DNA of 55,056 nt from a virus. A program made the position numbers and the translations under genes. The notes beneath the pieces are model-generated. The model saw nothing but the letters and a program-made list of their open reading frames with translations, was not told the origin of the DNA and did not search any database. Below are positions 1 through 5,752 of the stretch, one piece after another; the stretch's first letter is position 1, and the number at the start of each line of letters is the position of its first letter. The DNA is taken from positions 1-55,056 of the IMG/VR virus record IMGVR_UViG_3300020396_000292. One strand, written 5' to 3'.

Positions 1-103
1 TCACCCTATTCCTAAAGCCTGTTACAGCTCTCTAGCTTGGCATCCTACTCGTTGATAGGCTTTGCTTAGATGGATAGGGCGCACTTGAGTTCACATGTGC
101 TGG

Positions 104-130
104 TCGCTATAAGTACCTGGTTATCAGCGA
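104..130. repeat. Hairpin in left non-coding region
   Basis: TCGCTATAA (104-112) pairs with TTAT (121-124) and AGCGA (126-130), leaving one bulged C at 125 and an 8-nt loop. That is nine base pairs in an AT-rich background, which is unlikely to be chance. No T-run follows on either strand, so it does not look like an intrinsic terminator. Confidence 0.5.
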
Positions 131-136
131 GATAGG

Positions 137-168
137 TAGCTTAAATTAGCTAACTGTCTGATTATCAG
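137..168. repeat. Palindromic site, copy C of a shared non-coding motif
   Basis: TAGCT (137-141) and AGCTA (148-152) form an inverted repeat, followed by the perfect palindrome CTGATTATCAG (158-168). The order, a TTAGYTAACT-like block and then TGATTATCAG, matches the sites at 1032-1109 and 51290-51357. Unlike those two it lacks upstream 11-bp repeats. It may be a protein-binding site used in replication or regulation. Confidence 0.5.
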
Positions 169-479
169 TGCGTTATATCTCAAAATGTCAAGGAGCGTTT
201 ATCTCTGGTTCAAAAATAGTCTAAATCAAACTACTGTGCAAGGGTAAAATGAAAATAATTTGTAACTGGCTGAGGTTCAGATACTTATTTTTGATTTTTT
301 TTGTTGTTTATATTCATTCTAAATAAGAATTGTCTCAGATGGCGTGATTTCGCAGTCAAATTGCTTAGAGTCAGAGGCTTACGGGGATATTGCTCCCCAT
401 GGATTGTTTAAGCTCCGCCAGATGGCGCAGAGGTTAAGGCGTATCTCTACGCTCTTAAGGAGTATATACTACCTAGTAC

Positions 480-592
480 GGGGGATATGGGGGATGTATG
501 GGGCAGGAAGTCTGCAATGTGGGGGCAGGAGCAGGGGGCAGGAGCAGGGGCTCACACAGGGAGGGAGGGAGGGATAGGGCAGGGGGGAAGGG
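480..592 (+). repeat. G-run tract, predicted G-quadruplex former
   Basis: Runs of three to six G recur on the plus strand: five G at 480-484, 489-493, 521-525 and 534-538; four G at 500-503 and 547-550; then GGG at 559, 563, 567, 571 and 577, six G at 582-587 and GGG at 590. The unit GGGGGCAGGAGCA occurs twice in tandem at 521-546. The block 559-592 fits the canonical G3+N1-7 quadruplex pattern with one-base loops. Such a tract is striking in an AT-rich phage. Its role is unknown; R-loop formation, replication priming and a packaging or recombination signal are possibilities. Confidence 0.7.
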
Positions 593-733
593 CTATAATA
601 AAAAGCTAAAAAAACCAGAAAGAAAAAATCAAAATGATTAGGGGGGGTGCTAAAAAAAAATTGCTTTCCGCTGAGGGGTCAGTCGCGTAGAATGCTTTAG
701 AACCTAATGGTTATGGGTATCTAAAAAATTTTG

Positions 734-741
734 TATCTTTA
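734..741 (+). promoter_or_regulatory. Weak Bacteroidetes-type -7 element
   Basis: TATCTTTA differs from TAnnTTTG only in the last base and lies 16 bases before the ATG at 757. A transcription start about 6 bases further down would leave a very short leader for that ATG, so the in-frame ATG at 772 is also possible. Confidence 0.35.
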
Positions 742-756
742 CAAAAACTTTGAGAT

Positions 757-948
757 ATGGAATACGGTAACATGAATGATTATACTATAAAGGGTGGTAG
801 ATTAATAAACAATGCACCAGAGTGTGAGATGGGTATTACGAAAGCTGCTCGTATGAGAAAACAAATGAAGCGAGCTGAAAAGGTTCGCATGATAGCTGAG
901 GGTAACGAAATGGCCAGAGCTAACATAGACTTATTTAAGAAGCTATGA
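757..948 (+). CDS. Small basic protein, function unknown
   Basis: A 63-residue protein rich in Lys, Arg and Met, probably largely helical: the second half (from about residue 27) alternates basic and Ala/Met/Glu residues. I recognise no family. An in-frame ATG at 772 would give a 58-residue product with a better leader length from the putative promoter at 734-741. It stands alone, and a clear intrinsic terminator follows at 986-1013, so it is probably a monocistronic unit. Small basic monocistronic genes of this kind are often early phage genes, but that is inference. Confidence 0.65.
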   Translation: MEYGNMNDYTIKGGRLINNAPECEMGITKAARMRKQMKRAEKVRMIAEGNEMARANIDLFKKL

Positions 949-985
949 TTACATAGTGTTTGATGAATAGGCTAACGCCTAGAAG

Positions 986-1013
986 AAGGAGGGGTTGTGC
1001 CCTCTTTTTTTTT
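986..1013 (+). terminator. Intrinsic terminator after the 63-residue gene
   Basis: AAGGAGGG (986-993) can pair with CCCTCTTT (1000-1007), GAGGG/CCCTC forming the core, with a 6-nt loop and an uninterrupted T-run to 1013. This is a standard Rho-independent terminator for the plus strand, 38 bases after the stop of the 757-948 gene. Confidence 0.8.
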
Positions 1014-1191
1014 GCGATAGTGTTAAGGCGATGTTGAGTTTGTGTTGAGTTTGTGTTGAGTTTAATTAGTTAACTACTTGATTATCAGAACCAATGTTAA
1101 GAATGTTATAGAAAAAGTCAGAACGTCAAAAATTTTTAACGCTATTAAAATATAAATATATATATATATATAGAGAACAATAACTTCGACA
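1014..1191. other. Non-coding AT-rich region, origin candidate
   Basis: No gene is seen between the terminator at 1013 and the small minus-strand gene ending at 1192. The region contains the iteron-like repeats and palindromes described at 1032-1109, then a strongly AT-rich stretch with alternating TA from about 1156 to 1172. Repeats followed by an AT-rich easily melted segment are the usual architecture of an iteron replication origin. This is a layout argument only. Confidence 0.4.
1032..1109. repeat. Iteron-like repeats and palindromes, copy A
   Basis: TGTTGAGTTTG is repeated at 1032-1042 and 1043-1053, with a third copy of its first ten bases at 1054-1063, an exact 11-bp period. It is followed by the palindrome TAGTTAACTA (1068-1077), then TGATTATCA (1079-1087) and GAATGTTAT (1101-1109). 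The same order occurs at 51290-51357 just upstream of the primase gene. An 11-bp spacing puts each unit on nearly the same helix face, which suits cooperative binding of a protein. Confidence 0.7.
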
Positions 1192-1338
1192 TTATATATC
1201 TAGAGTAACTGTGGCAATAAGTAAGTATAACCTGAATGTGAAGTAGTCGTGTTTGTCATCGGGCTTGATAGCTTCCCATCCAAAAAGAAGTCTATCATGT
1301 GGGAAATGAAATTCAATTAAAAGTTGCCAGTCGCTCAT
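1192..1338 (-). CDS. Small hypothetical protein divergent from groEL
   Basis: A 48-residue protein (starts MSDWQLLIEF, ends with a hydrophobic segment LYLLIATVTLDI). The frame is clean and the amino-acid composition looks real, with an aromatic-rich middle (HFPHDRLLFGWEAIKP) and a hydrophobic C-terminus that could be membrane-associated. It lies just upstream of groEL on the opposite strand, its ATG only 50 bases from the groEL ATG, so the two share one short divergent regulatory region. I recall similar short proteins in Bacteroidetes phages but cannot name a family. Confidence 0.6.
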   Translation of the reverse strand: MSDWQLLIEFHFPHDRLLFGWEAIKPDDKHDYFTFRLYLLIATVTLDI

Positions 1339-1354
1339 ATTAAATATTTTTTTA

Positions 1355-1362
1355 TACCTTTG
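1355..1362 (+). promoter_or_regulatory. Bacteroidetes -7 promoter element for groEL
   Basis: TACCTTTG is an exact TAnnTTTG match 25 bases before the groEL ATG, leaving a leader of roughly 18-20 bases. No convincing -33 TTTG is found at the usual spacing. Confidence 0.6.
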
Positions 1363-1387
1363 CTAAAATAATAAAATTAAATCAAAT

Positions 1388-2989
1388 ATGCAAAATGGAT
1401 TTTCACCTAAGGAGCTTCGCTTCGGTAAGGATGGTAGGGATAAACTTATCTCAGGAATTACAAAATTATCAAACGCTGTTAAGAGCACTCTTGGTCCTCA
1501 AGGTAACACAGTGTTAATAGAATCAGAAGAACATGTTGGAGGCATTACTGTTACGAAAGATGGAGTAACTGTAGCTAGGTCTATTAACCTAATCGACCCT
1601 GTCGAGAACCTGGCGGTTCGTATGATGAAGGAGGCTGCTGATAAGACAGCTACTTCTGCTGGTGACGGAACTACAACTGCGATAGTATTAACTGAGGCTT
1701 TAGTTAAGATGGGTACGGAGCTTATAGGCGATGATGTAAACAGGACAGAGGTGCTTCGGCATATCAATGAAATTACGAAAGAGGTTGTACTTGGTCTGAA
1801 AGATGAATCTAAAAAATTATCAAAGAAGAAGATGAGGGACGTTGCTATTATATCAGCGAACAATGACAAGGACCTTGGTACTACAATAGCTAATGTATAT
1901 AAGCAGGTTGGTAAAGATGGTGTGGTTACTGTAGAGAAATCACAAACAAGTAAAACATATTATGAAACGACAGACGGAATAAAGATTGACAGAGGGTATT
2001 CGTCTCCGTTGTTTATTAACGACCAGAAAAAAGATGAGTGTGTGCTAGAGGATGTTTTTATTATGGTGTCTGATGCTGAGATAAGCAACATACTTCAGAT
2101 AGAAAATATACTAAAGCCAATCATCCAGAAGAACCAGAAGCTTCTTATCATAGCGCCAACATCTGTGAATGTAATAAACACATTGGCCGCTAATGTAATG
2201 AAGAACAATTTAAAGATATGTAATATCGCTCCACCAAACTTTGGATACAAGCAGCACGAGCTGATGCAGGACATTGCGTATACAGTAGGGGCAACATATT
2301 TTTCAGAGAAGACTGGGGATGACCTTAGCATTATAACCGCTGAGGATTTGGGTCATGCTGCCAAGGTGATAGTTGGTCGTGGCTCAACAGTTATCCTAAA
2401 GGATGATTCAGAAAAGAATAAAGACATAGACAAAAGAGTTAAAGAGCTTAGGGATGCATGTGATATAGCAAAAACAAAAAACGAAAAAGACTTTATCATG
2501 TCACGCATAGCTTCGCTAACTGGAGGTATAGGTGTCATATATGTAGGAGGAAACACAGACCTTGAACAGAAGGAGCTGTATGATAGAGTGGATGATGCGG
2601 TATGTGCGGTACGTTCAGCTCTAGAAGAGGGAATACTTCCTGGAGGTGGGATGACTCTTTGGACATTGGGATACGAAATATGTGAACCATGTTCACCGAC
2701 AGCCGATGAAAAGATTGCTGCCAATATAATGAAGTATGCTTTGCAAGCACCAGCTAGACAAATCATTGCTAACTCAGGAAAAGATTTTAAATCTATATAT
2801 CCTAAGCTACCATCCTCAGGAGAAGGTTATGATTTAAAGAATTCTAAATACGGAAACCTCATCGACATGGGAGTTATAGACCCGTTGAAAGTAACAAGGA
2901 CTGCACTTGAAAACGCAGTGTCGGTTGCGACTACTATACTTTCAACTAATGCTATTGTAACAATGGCACGTTCATACGAAACAAATTAA
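1388..2989 (+). CDS. groEL: Phage-encoded chaperonin GroEL (Cpn60)
   Basis: A 533-residue group I chaperonin: a ring ATPase that encloses and folds proteins with a GroES lid. Family signatures are present: STLGPQGN (33-40), TKDGVTVA (56-63), GDGTTT (92-97; D93 matches E. coli D87), the apical segment DRGYSSPLF, and the equatorial VDDAVCAVRSALEEG with D403 at the place of catalytic D398, followed by PGGGM. The intermediate and apical domains are complete, so it should be active. It ends shortly after the last helix (MARSYETN) and lacks the Gly-Gly-Met tail of most bacterial GroELs. In the apical substrate-binding segment, E. coli Tyr203 is replaced by Leu. Two small ORFs separate it from groES, which lies downstream rather than upstream as is usual in bacteria. 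It likely folds phage virion proteins or replaces host GroEL late in infection (inference). Confidence 0.97.
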   Translation: MQNGFSPKELRFGKDGRDKLISGITKLSNAVKSTLGPQGNTVLIESEEHVGGITVTKDGVTVARSINLIDPVENLAVRMMKEAADKTATSAGDGTTTAIVLTEALVKMGTELIGDDVNRTEVLRHINEITKEVVLGLKDESKKLSKKKMRDVAIISANNDKDLGTTIANVYKQVGKDGVVTVEKSQTSKTYYETTDGIKIDRGYSSPLFINDQKKDECVLEDVFIMVSDAEISNILQIENILKPIIQKNQKLLIIAPTSVNVINTLAANVMKNNLKICNIAPPNFGYKQHELMQDIAYTVGATYFSEKTGDDLSIITAEDLGHAAKVIVGRGSTVILKDDSEKNKDIDKRVKELRDACDIAKTKNEKDFIMSRIASLTGGIGVIYVGGNTDLEQKELYDRVDDAVCAVRSALEEGILPGGGMTLWTLGYEICEPCSPTADEKIAANIMKYALQAPARQIIANSGKDFKSIYPKLPSSGEGYDLKNSKYGNLIDMGVIDPLKVTRTALENAVSVATTILSTNAIVTMARSYETN

Positions 2990-2995
2990 ATCAAT

Positions 2996-3050
2996 GGGTG
3001 TAACTGTTAGCTTTTAAACTTGGTCGTTGCGGAGCGAGTCAGAGCACCCT
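2996..3050 (+). other. Structured segment after groEL
   Basis: GGGTG (2996-3000) can pair with CACCC (3045-3049), CTG (3004-3006) with CAG (3040-3042), and the inner TCGTT-GCGG-AGCGA hairpin lies at about 3022-3035. Together these make a closed, branched fold of about 55 bases starting 7 bases after the groEL stop. There is no T-run, so it is not a clear terminator. It could stabilise the groEL message or act as a processing site. Confidence 0.4.
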
Positions 3051-3071
3051 TTATAACTTAAAACAATAATT

Positions 3072-3221
3072 ATGGATAATGAAATATTTGACTATTACAG
3101 ACAGAATCAATTTAAAATAAAAGAAGCTATACGCCTATTAAAAAAGAATGGGTACAATGTATACAAAGCACATCAAAACCTAGGTATAAAAATTACAGAA
3201 GATGAATTGTCCGCGATGTAA
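3072..3221 (+). CDS. Small hypothetical protein between groEL and groES
   Basis: A 49-residue protein (MDNEIFDYYRQNQFKIKEAI...) with a charged, helical composition and a Lys-rich middle. The segment from about residue 17 (AIRLLKKNGYNVYK) resembles the helix-turn pattern of small DNA-binding or adaptor proteins, but I cannot assign a family. Its 3' end overlaps the next gene by 20 bases, and that gene overlaps groES, so all are probably translated from the groEL transcript. Confidence 0.65.
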   Translation: MDNEIFDYYRQNQFKIKEAIRLLKKNGYNVYKAHQNLGIKITEDELSAM

Positions 3222-3354
3222 TAAAGAAGCAATATGGGGAGCAGACCATAGCTATGAGGATTATGGATTAGAAGGCGAAGGAATAGTATCAAACCTTTCA
3301 TGCCCTAACGATGACTGCTCAGTAGAAACAATTTTAATTTATGAAACATTATGA
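3202..3354 (+). CDS. Small zinc-ribbon-like protein
   Basis: A 50-residue protein with a CPRC pair at residues 3-6 and a second pair CPNDDC around residues 34-39, the spacing of a four-cysteine zinc ribbon. The middle segment (DHSYEDYGLEGEG) is acidic and aromatic. It overlaps the preceding gene and its TGA overlaps the groES ATG (ATGA, 3351-3354), the classic arrangement for translational coupling. Zinc ribbons of this size bind nucleic acid or mediate protein contacts; which applies here is not visible. Confidence 0.75.
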   Translation: MNCPRCNKEAIWGADHSYEDYGLEGEGIVSNLSCPNDDCSVETILIYETL

Positions 3355-3608
3355 AACTAATAGGAAGAAACTTATTAATAACAGAAATTAAGGAAGAGGT
3401 TAAGACATCGTCAGGATTATTACTATCCACTGAAGACGTATCTAAATTTAGATACAGTAAAGGTAGAGTAGATAGTGTCGGGTCTGATGTTAATATAATT
3501 AATGCTGGAGATGAAATCTATTACGACAAGTCTAATAGCCACAAGATGATTATAAATGACGAGAAGTATACTATAATTCAAGAGTCTTCGGTTGTTGTAG
3601 TCCTATAA
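3351..3608 (+). CDS. groES: Phage-encoded co-chaperonin GroES (Cpn10)
   Basis: An 85-residue cpn10-fold protein, shorter than E. coli GroES (97). It has the opening beta-strand (LIGRNLLITEI), a mobile loop (about residues 17-34) with hydrophobic tripeptide LLL (23-25) in place of the GroEL-binding IVL, the GRVDSVG strand, the AGDEIYY segment equivalent to GD-I-V-F, and the terminal strand ending VVVVL. It caps the GroEL ring. Start ATG overlaps the zinc-ribbon stop. The end overlaps the convergent SET-domain gene by 6 bases, so expression of one strand may interfere with the other. Confidence 0.92.
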   Translation: MKLIGRNLLITEIKEEVKTSSGLLLSTEDVSKFRYSKGRVDSVGSDVNIINAGDEIYYDKSNSHKMIINDEKYTIIQESSVVVVL

Positions 3609-3986
3609 CTTTTCTGGATATAAAATATGTAATGAGTAGTTTAAAAACAGTTCTTCTCCTTTCAGTATTACTTGTGTTGCCTTTGCTACTAAGTCATTTG
3701 TTTCATTATATAAAAAACAAATATTGGGATAGTTAGAGTGGTTGGTGTATCTGCCTATGTATGTTTTATATTTATTATCTATAGAAGCCATTCCTATAAT
3801 TTCACCCTTAGCTATATCTTTCTTAGCGAACATACCGTATCCATGAACCTTTGATTGTTTACAGTAGACAGACTCGTAGTTTATTCTCACAACAGAACCA
3901 GTCTCTGATAATTCATCAAGTTCTTCTATTGTTATGTTCAGTGCATCAAGCGCAGGCTGAATGTCAAACTTATTTTTTTGATTCAC
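3603..3986 (-). CDS. Minimal SET-domain protein lysine methyltransferase
   Basis: A 127-residue protein whose last 90 residues form a compact SET domain. Visible motifs: HGYGMFA (48-54) with following KKDIAKGEIIG, the S-adenosylmethionine-binding RYTNHS (79-84) with PN at 87-88, the VAKATQVILKGEEL segment, and the closing tyrosine in LFLNYS (113-118). The SET-I insert between GEIIG and RYTNHS is reduced to about 14 residues. In size it resembles the chlorella virus vSET (119 residues), which methylates host histone H3. The expected activity is transfer of methyl groups to lysine side chains, but the target is unknown. Its start overlaps the end of the upstream winged-helix gene, so the two form an operon facing groES. 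A non-catalytic SET remnant cannot be excluded. Confidence 0.82.
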   Translation of the reverse strand: MNQKNKFDIQPALDALNITIEELDELSETGSVVRINYESVYCKQSKVHGYGMFAKKDIAKGEIIGMASIDNKYKTYIGRYTNHSNYPNICFLYNETNDLVAKATQVILKGEELFLNYSLHILYPEKL

Positions 3987-4401
3987 GAATTTCTTTATTA
4001 AGTTCTATTATAAAATTTCGATACACCTTGTCGGTGTATGATACGTTCTTGGCGAACATAGGATTAAAGGAAGTGCTTGTTGGAATTTCTTTTCCTTCTA
4101 GCTTATCGTATATACCGCTAATTATTCTTACGGTCTTATATGATAGCTGATAGATTCCTCTTTTGTTTTTAGAAGCTTTCCTAAATACTTCAATCCACTT
4201 ATCTCGAAGCAGCTTATCAAATCTATTAACGTCCCAAGACAGTAGTTCATCAAACTCTTCAAACCTGTCTTTAGAAAAATATTTTTCAGAGTAAAGAAAC
4301 AACAGCACATCTAAGTCTGCCTGTGTTAATCCATATTTAGCTTTTATAAAATATCGTATAACTCTCCAGTACTTTAGATAATTAGAATTAGAATTAGACA
4401 T
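3970..4401 (-). CDS. Winged-helix (MarR-like) protein
   Basis: A 143-residue protein starting MSNSNSNYLKYW. The pattern of a helix YGLTQADLDVLLFLYSE, a second helical region, then DKWIEVFRK followed by RGIYQLSYKTVRIISGIYDKL fits a MarR-type winged helix (recognition helix, wing, dimer helix). The C-terminal NPMF and YTDKVYR segments are features I recall from a conserved Bacteroidetes-phage family of unknown role. A longer frame extends upstream to 4782, but this ATG is preferred because the extension is hydrophobic, antisense to a real gene, and crosses the divergent promoter. It overlaps the SET gene by 17 bases and probably regulates it or the divergent small-protein cluster. Confidence 0.72.
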   Translation of the reverse strand: MSNSNSNYLKYWRVIRYFIKAKYGLTQADLDVLLFLYSEKYFSKDRFEEFDELLSWDVNRFDKLLRDKWIEVFRKASKNKRGIYQLSYKTVRIISGIYDKLEGKEIPTSTSFNPMFAKNVSYTDKVYRNFIIELNKEIRESKK

Positions 4402-4414
4402 AAATAAAATTTTG

Positions 4415-4422
4415 TAACTTTG
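4415..4422 (+). promoter_or_regulatory. Bacteroidetes -7 promoter element
   Basis: TAACTTTG is an exact TAnnTTTG match, 20 bases before the ATG at 4442, in the 40-base gap between the divergent winged-helix gene and the small-protein cluster. The winged-helix protein is a natural candidate regulator here. Confidence 0.6.
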
Positions 4423-4441
4423 CAATAAAGATAATAAAACT

Positions 4442-4672
4442 ATGCCAGATAAACCAGAAAAAGAAACGGGAAAAGAAACGGGGATTAATAAAGAAGCACT
4501 AGACGCTTTAAATTTTAAGAACAATATTCTAGCCAAACTTCGAGCGACTAAGAATAAAAAGAAGACTAATACTAAAAGTACAAATAAGAAAACAACAGCT
4601 TCTATACGGGGACTAGGAAGATTAGGACAACACTCTAAGGCGTATAGAAAAAGAAATACTAGAACAGCATAA
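4442..4672 (+). CDS. Lysine-rich small protein
   Basis: A 76-residue, strongly basic protein: an acidic-basic N-terminus (PDKPEKETGKETG), then a Lys/Thr-rich tract (KNKKKTNTKSTNKKTT) and a Gly/Arg C-terminus. It looks disordered and nucleic-acid-binding, like a histone tail. It is the first gene of the plus-strand small-protein run, and its stop overlaps the next start (TAATG). No family is recognised. Confidence 0.7.
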   Translation: MPDKPEKETGKETGINKEALDALNFKNNILAKLRATKNKKKTNTKSTNKKTTASIRGLGRLGQHSKAYRKRNTRTA

Positions 4673-4830
4673 TGGGAACAGGTATAGGAAACGGAAATGG
4701 AATACCATTTCAAGAGAGGCGCAATGAAGATATTCCAGAGATATGCTTTATAATAACCGAGGATGATGATTTCTGTGAACAAGAAGTAGTGATTGGAGAT
4801 AGTAGAATGAAACCAGAGCTCTGTATATAA
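4672..4830 (+). CDS. Small acidic hypothetical protein
   Basis: A 52-residue protein (MGTGIGNGNGIPFQ...), glycine-rich at the start and acidic in the second half (TEDDDFCEQEVVIGD), with three cysteines. Its start overlaps the preceding stop by one base (TAATG), which supports translation. It is the only clearly acidic member of a basic cluster and might neutralise its neighbour, but no family is recognised. Confidence 0.6.
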   Translation: MGTGIGNGNGIPFQERRNEDIPEICFIITEDDDFCEQEVVIGDSRMKPELCI

Positions 4831-4851
4831 TAAAAAATAAAATAATTAAAG

Positions 4852-5592
4852 ATGGCGAATAAAAAATTTTCACAGTTTGTTGCAACAGTAAATCAAGATG
4901 ACGTAGATTTTCTAGTTGGATACAAAGACTTAGACAACATGCAGATACCTACAGATAGAGTGGGTGTCTTTTATACCTTAGATGCAAACGAAGTTGGAAC
5001 TAACGAGGTTGATATAGAACTAACAGGTTCTGATAATTCAATTAGTGACATTCAATTAAAAGGTGAGAACGGAATAGAAATCTCTGAGTCCGCAGGACAA
5101 ATAACAATCTCCAGAGAAAGAGGAGCATTGTTTTCTGTAGTAGGTATATGGAAGAATTTATTTGGTGGTGACCCAGGAATATTTGGAGATACGCTAGAGT
5201 TTGCAGCATCAGCATCTCCTGTAGCGGCAAACAGCTCTGTGTTTCAAGTACCTTTTGATTGTAAGCTTGTATCTGCTAGTATGAAGTGGATACACGACAC
5301 AGCTTTAAACAACATAGCAGCTGGAACATCATGGGATGTATCTGTTAGAACAATGATAAATAATCAAGCTTCTGCTACAGACACATCAAATTATAGCGCA
5401 GTATCAACATTGCTCCCAGGATTATCATTAACTCAGGTTGACACAGGGACCTTCCCTAATAAAACATTTACTGGTAATATATTATTATCAGCAGGAGACA
5501 TAATAAATATAAGTGGAACAATCAATGGTGGAACTATTCCAGCAGATGATGCAGAGATGGAAGCTTACTTAATTTTTGAACAAATATTATAA
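4852..5592 (+). CDS. Probable virion fibre or receptor-binding protein
   Basis: A 246-residue protein. The N-terminus (KFSQFVATVNQDDVDFLVGY) has the D-x-L-x-G pattern also seen at the start of the large fibre encoded at 10456, which suggests a common virion-anchoring segment. The C-terminal part from about residue 92 is Ser/Thr/Asn-rich with alternating beta-strand patterns, like a jelly-roll or lectin-type tip. No catalytic motif is visible. It is probably a short tail fibre, head fibre or decoration protein. The start follows a run of A/T with no strong Shine-Dalgarno, typical for this host group. Confidence 0.6.
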   Translation: MANKKFSQFVATVNQDDVDFLVGYKDLDNMQIPTDRVGVFYTLDANEVGTNEVDIELTGSDNSISDIQLKGENGIEISESAGQITISRERGALFSVVGIWKNLFGGDPGIFGDTLEFAASASPVAANSSVFQVPFDCKLVSASMKWIHDTALNNIAAGTSWDVSVRTMINNQASATDTSNYSAVSTLLPGLSLTQVDTGTFPNKTFTGNILLSAGDIINISGTINGGTIPADDAEMEAYLIFEQIL

Positions 5593-5751
5593 ATGGCAAA
5601 GAAGGGAAGAACAAAAGGAAATAAAATTTGTGCAGCTGGAATTTCATGGGCAAAGAGAACCTTTGACACATACCCTTCAGCCTATGCGAATATGGCTGCG
5701 AGTAAGTACTGTAAAGACCCTAACTACGCTAAGAAATCTAAAAAGAAATAA
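5593..5751 (+). CDS. Small lysine-rich protein with conserved YPSAYAN motif
   Basis: A 52-residue basic protein (MAKKGRTKGNKICAAG..., ending KKSKKK). The core WAKRTFDTYPSAYANMAAS followed by KYCKDP is a pattern I recall from short proteins of marine phages and large DNA viruses of algae; its function is not known. Two cysteines flank the core. It begins immediately after the fibre-like gene stop and is followed at once by another small gene. A different, longer open frame (5576-5872) overlaps it and is rejected as a mixed-frame artefact. Confidence 0.72.
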   Translation: MAKKGRTKGNKICAAGISWAKRTFDTYPSAYANMAASKYCKDPNYAKKSKKK

Positions 5752-5752
5752 T

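Larger units (their letters stand above)
1..756. other. Left non-coding region with hairpins and G-runs
   Basis: I see no convincing gene here. A 77-codon open frame at 344-577 runs through the G-rich tract, has no recognisable protein character and is not accepted. The stretch holds a nested inverted repeat (CCCTAT 4-9 with ATAGGG 74-79, and AAAGCCT 14-20 with AGGCTTT 57-63), a short GCAC/GTGC pair (81-84/97-100), a strong hairpin at 104-130, a palindromic site at 137-168, a G-run tract at 480-592 and a further run of seven G at 641-647. The density of structure suggests an origin, packaging or regulatory region, or a structured transcript. No specific function can be assigned. Confidence 0.6.

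Noticed and set aside
418-475. A tRNA-Leu-like stretch (GGCGCAGAGGTTAAGGCG)
   Set aside because: The D-arm resemblance is not supported by a 5-bp anticodon stem, and there is no T-arm GTTCGA or acceptor pairing.
521-550. CRISPR-like array
   Set aside because: The tandem GGGGGCAGGAGCA units have no spacers and only two copies; this is a simple G-rich repeat.
344-577. A 77-codon open frame in the left non-coding region
   Set aside because: It runs through the G-run tract, its product is low-complexity Gly/Gln/Arg at the end, and no promoter or coupling supports it.
1498-2766. Minus-strand open frames opposite groEL
   Set aside because: They are shadows of a strongly conserved gene and have no family features.
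4402-4782. N-terminal extension of the winged-helix gene to 4782
   Set aside because: The extension is hydrophobic, antisense to the 76-residue gene and crosses the divergent promoter; the ATG at 4401 fits the conserved part.
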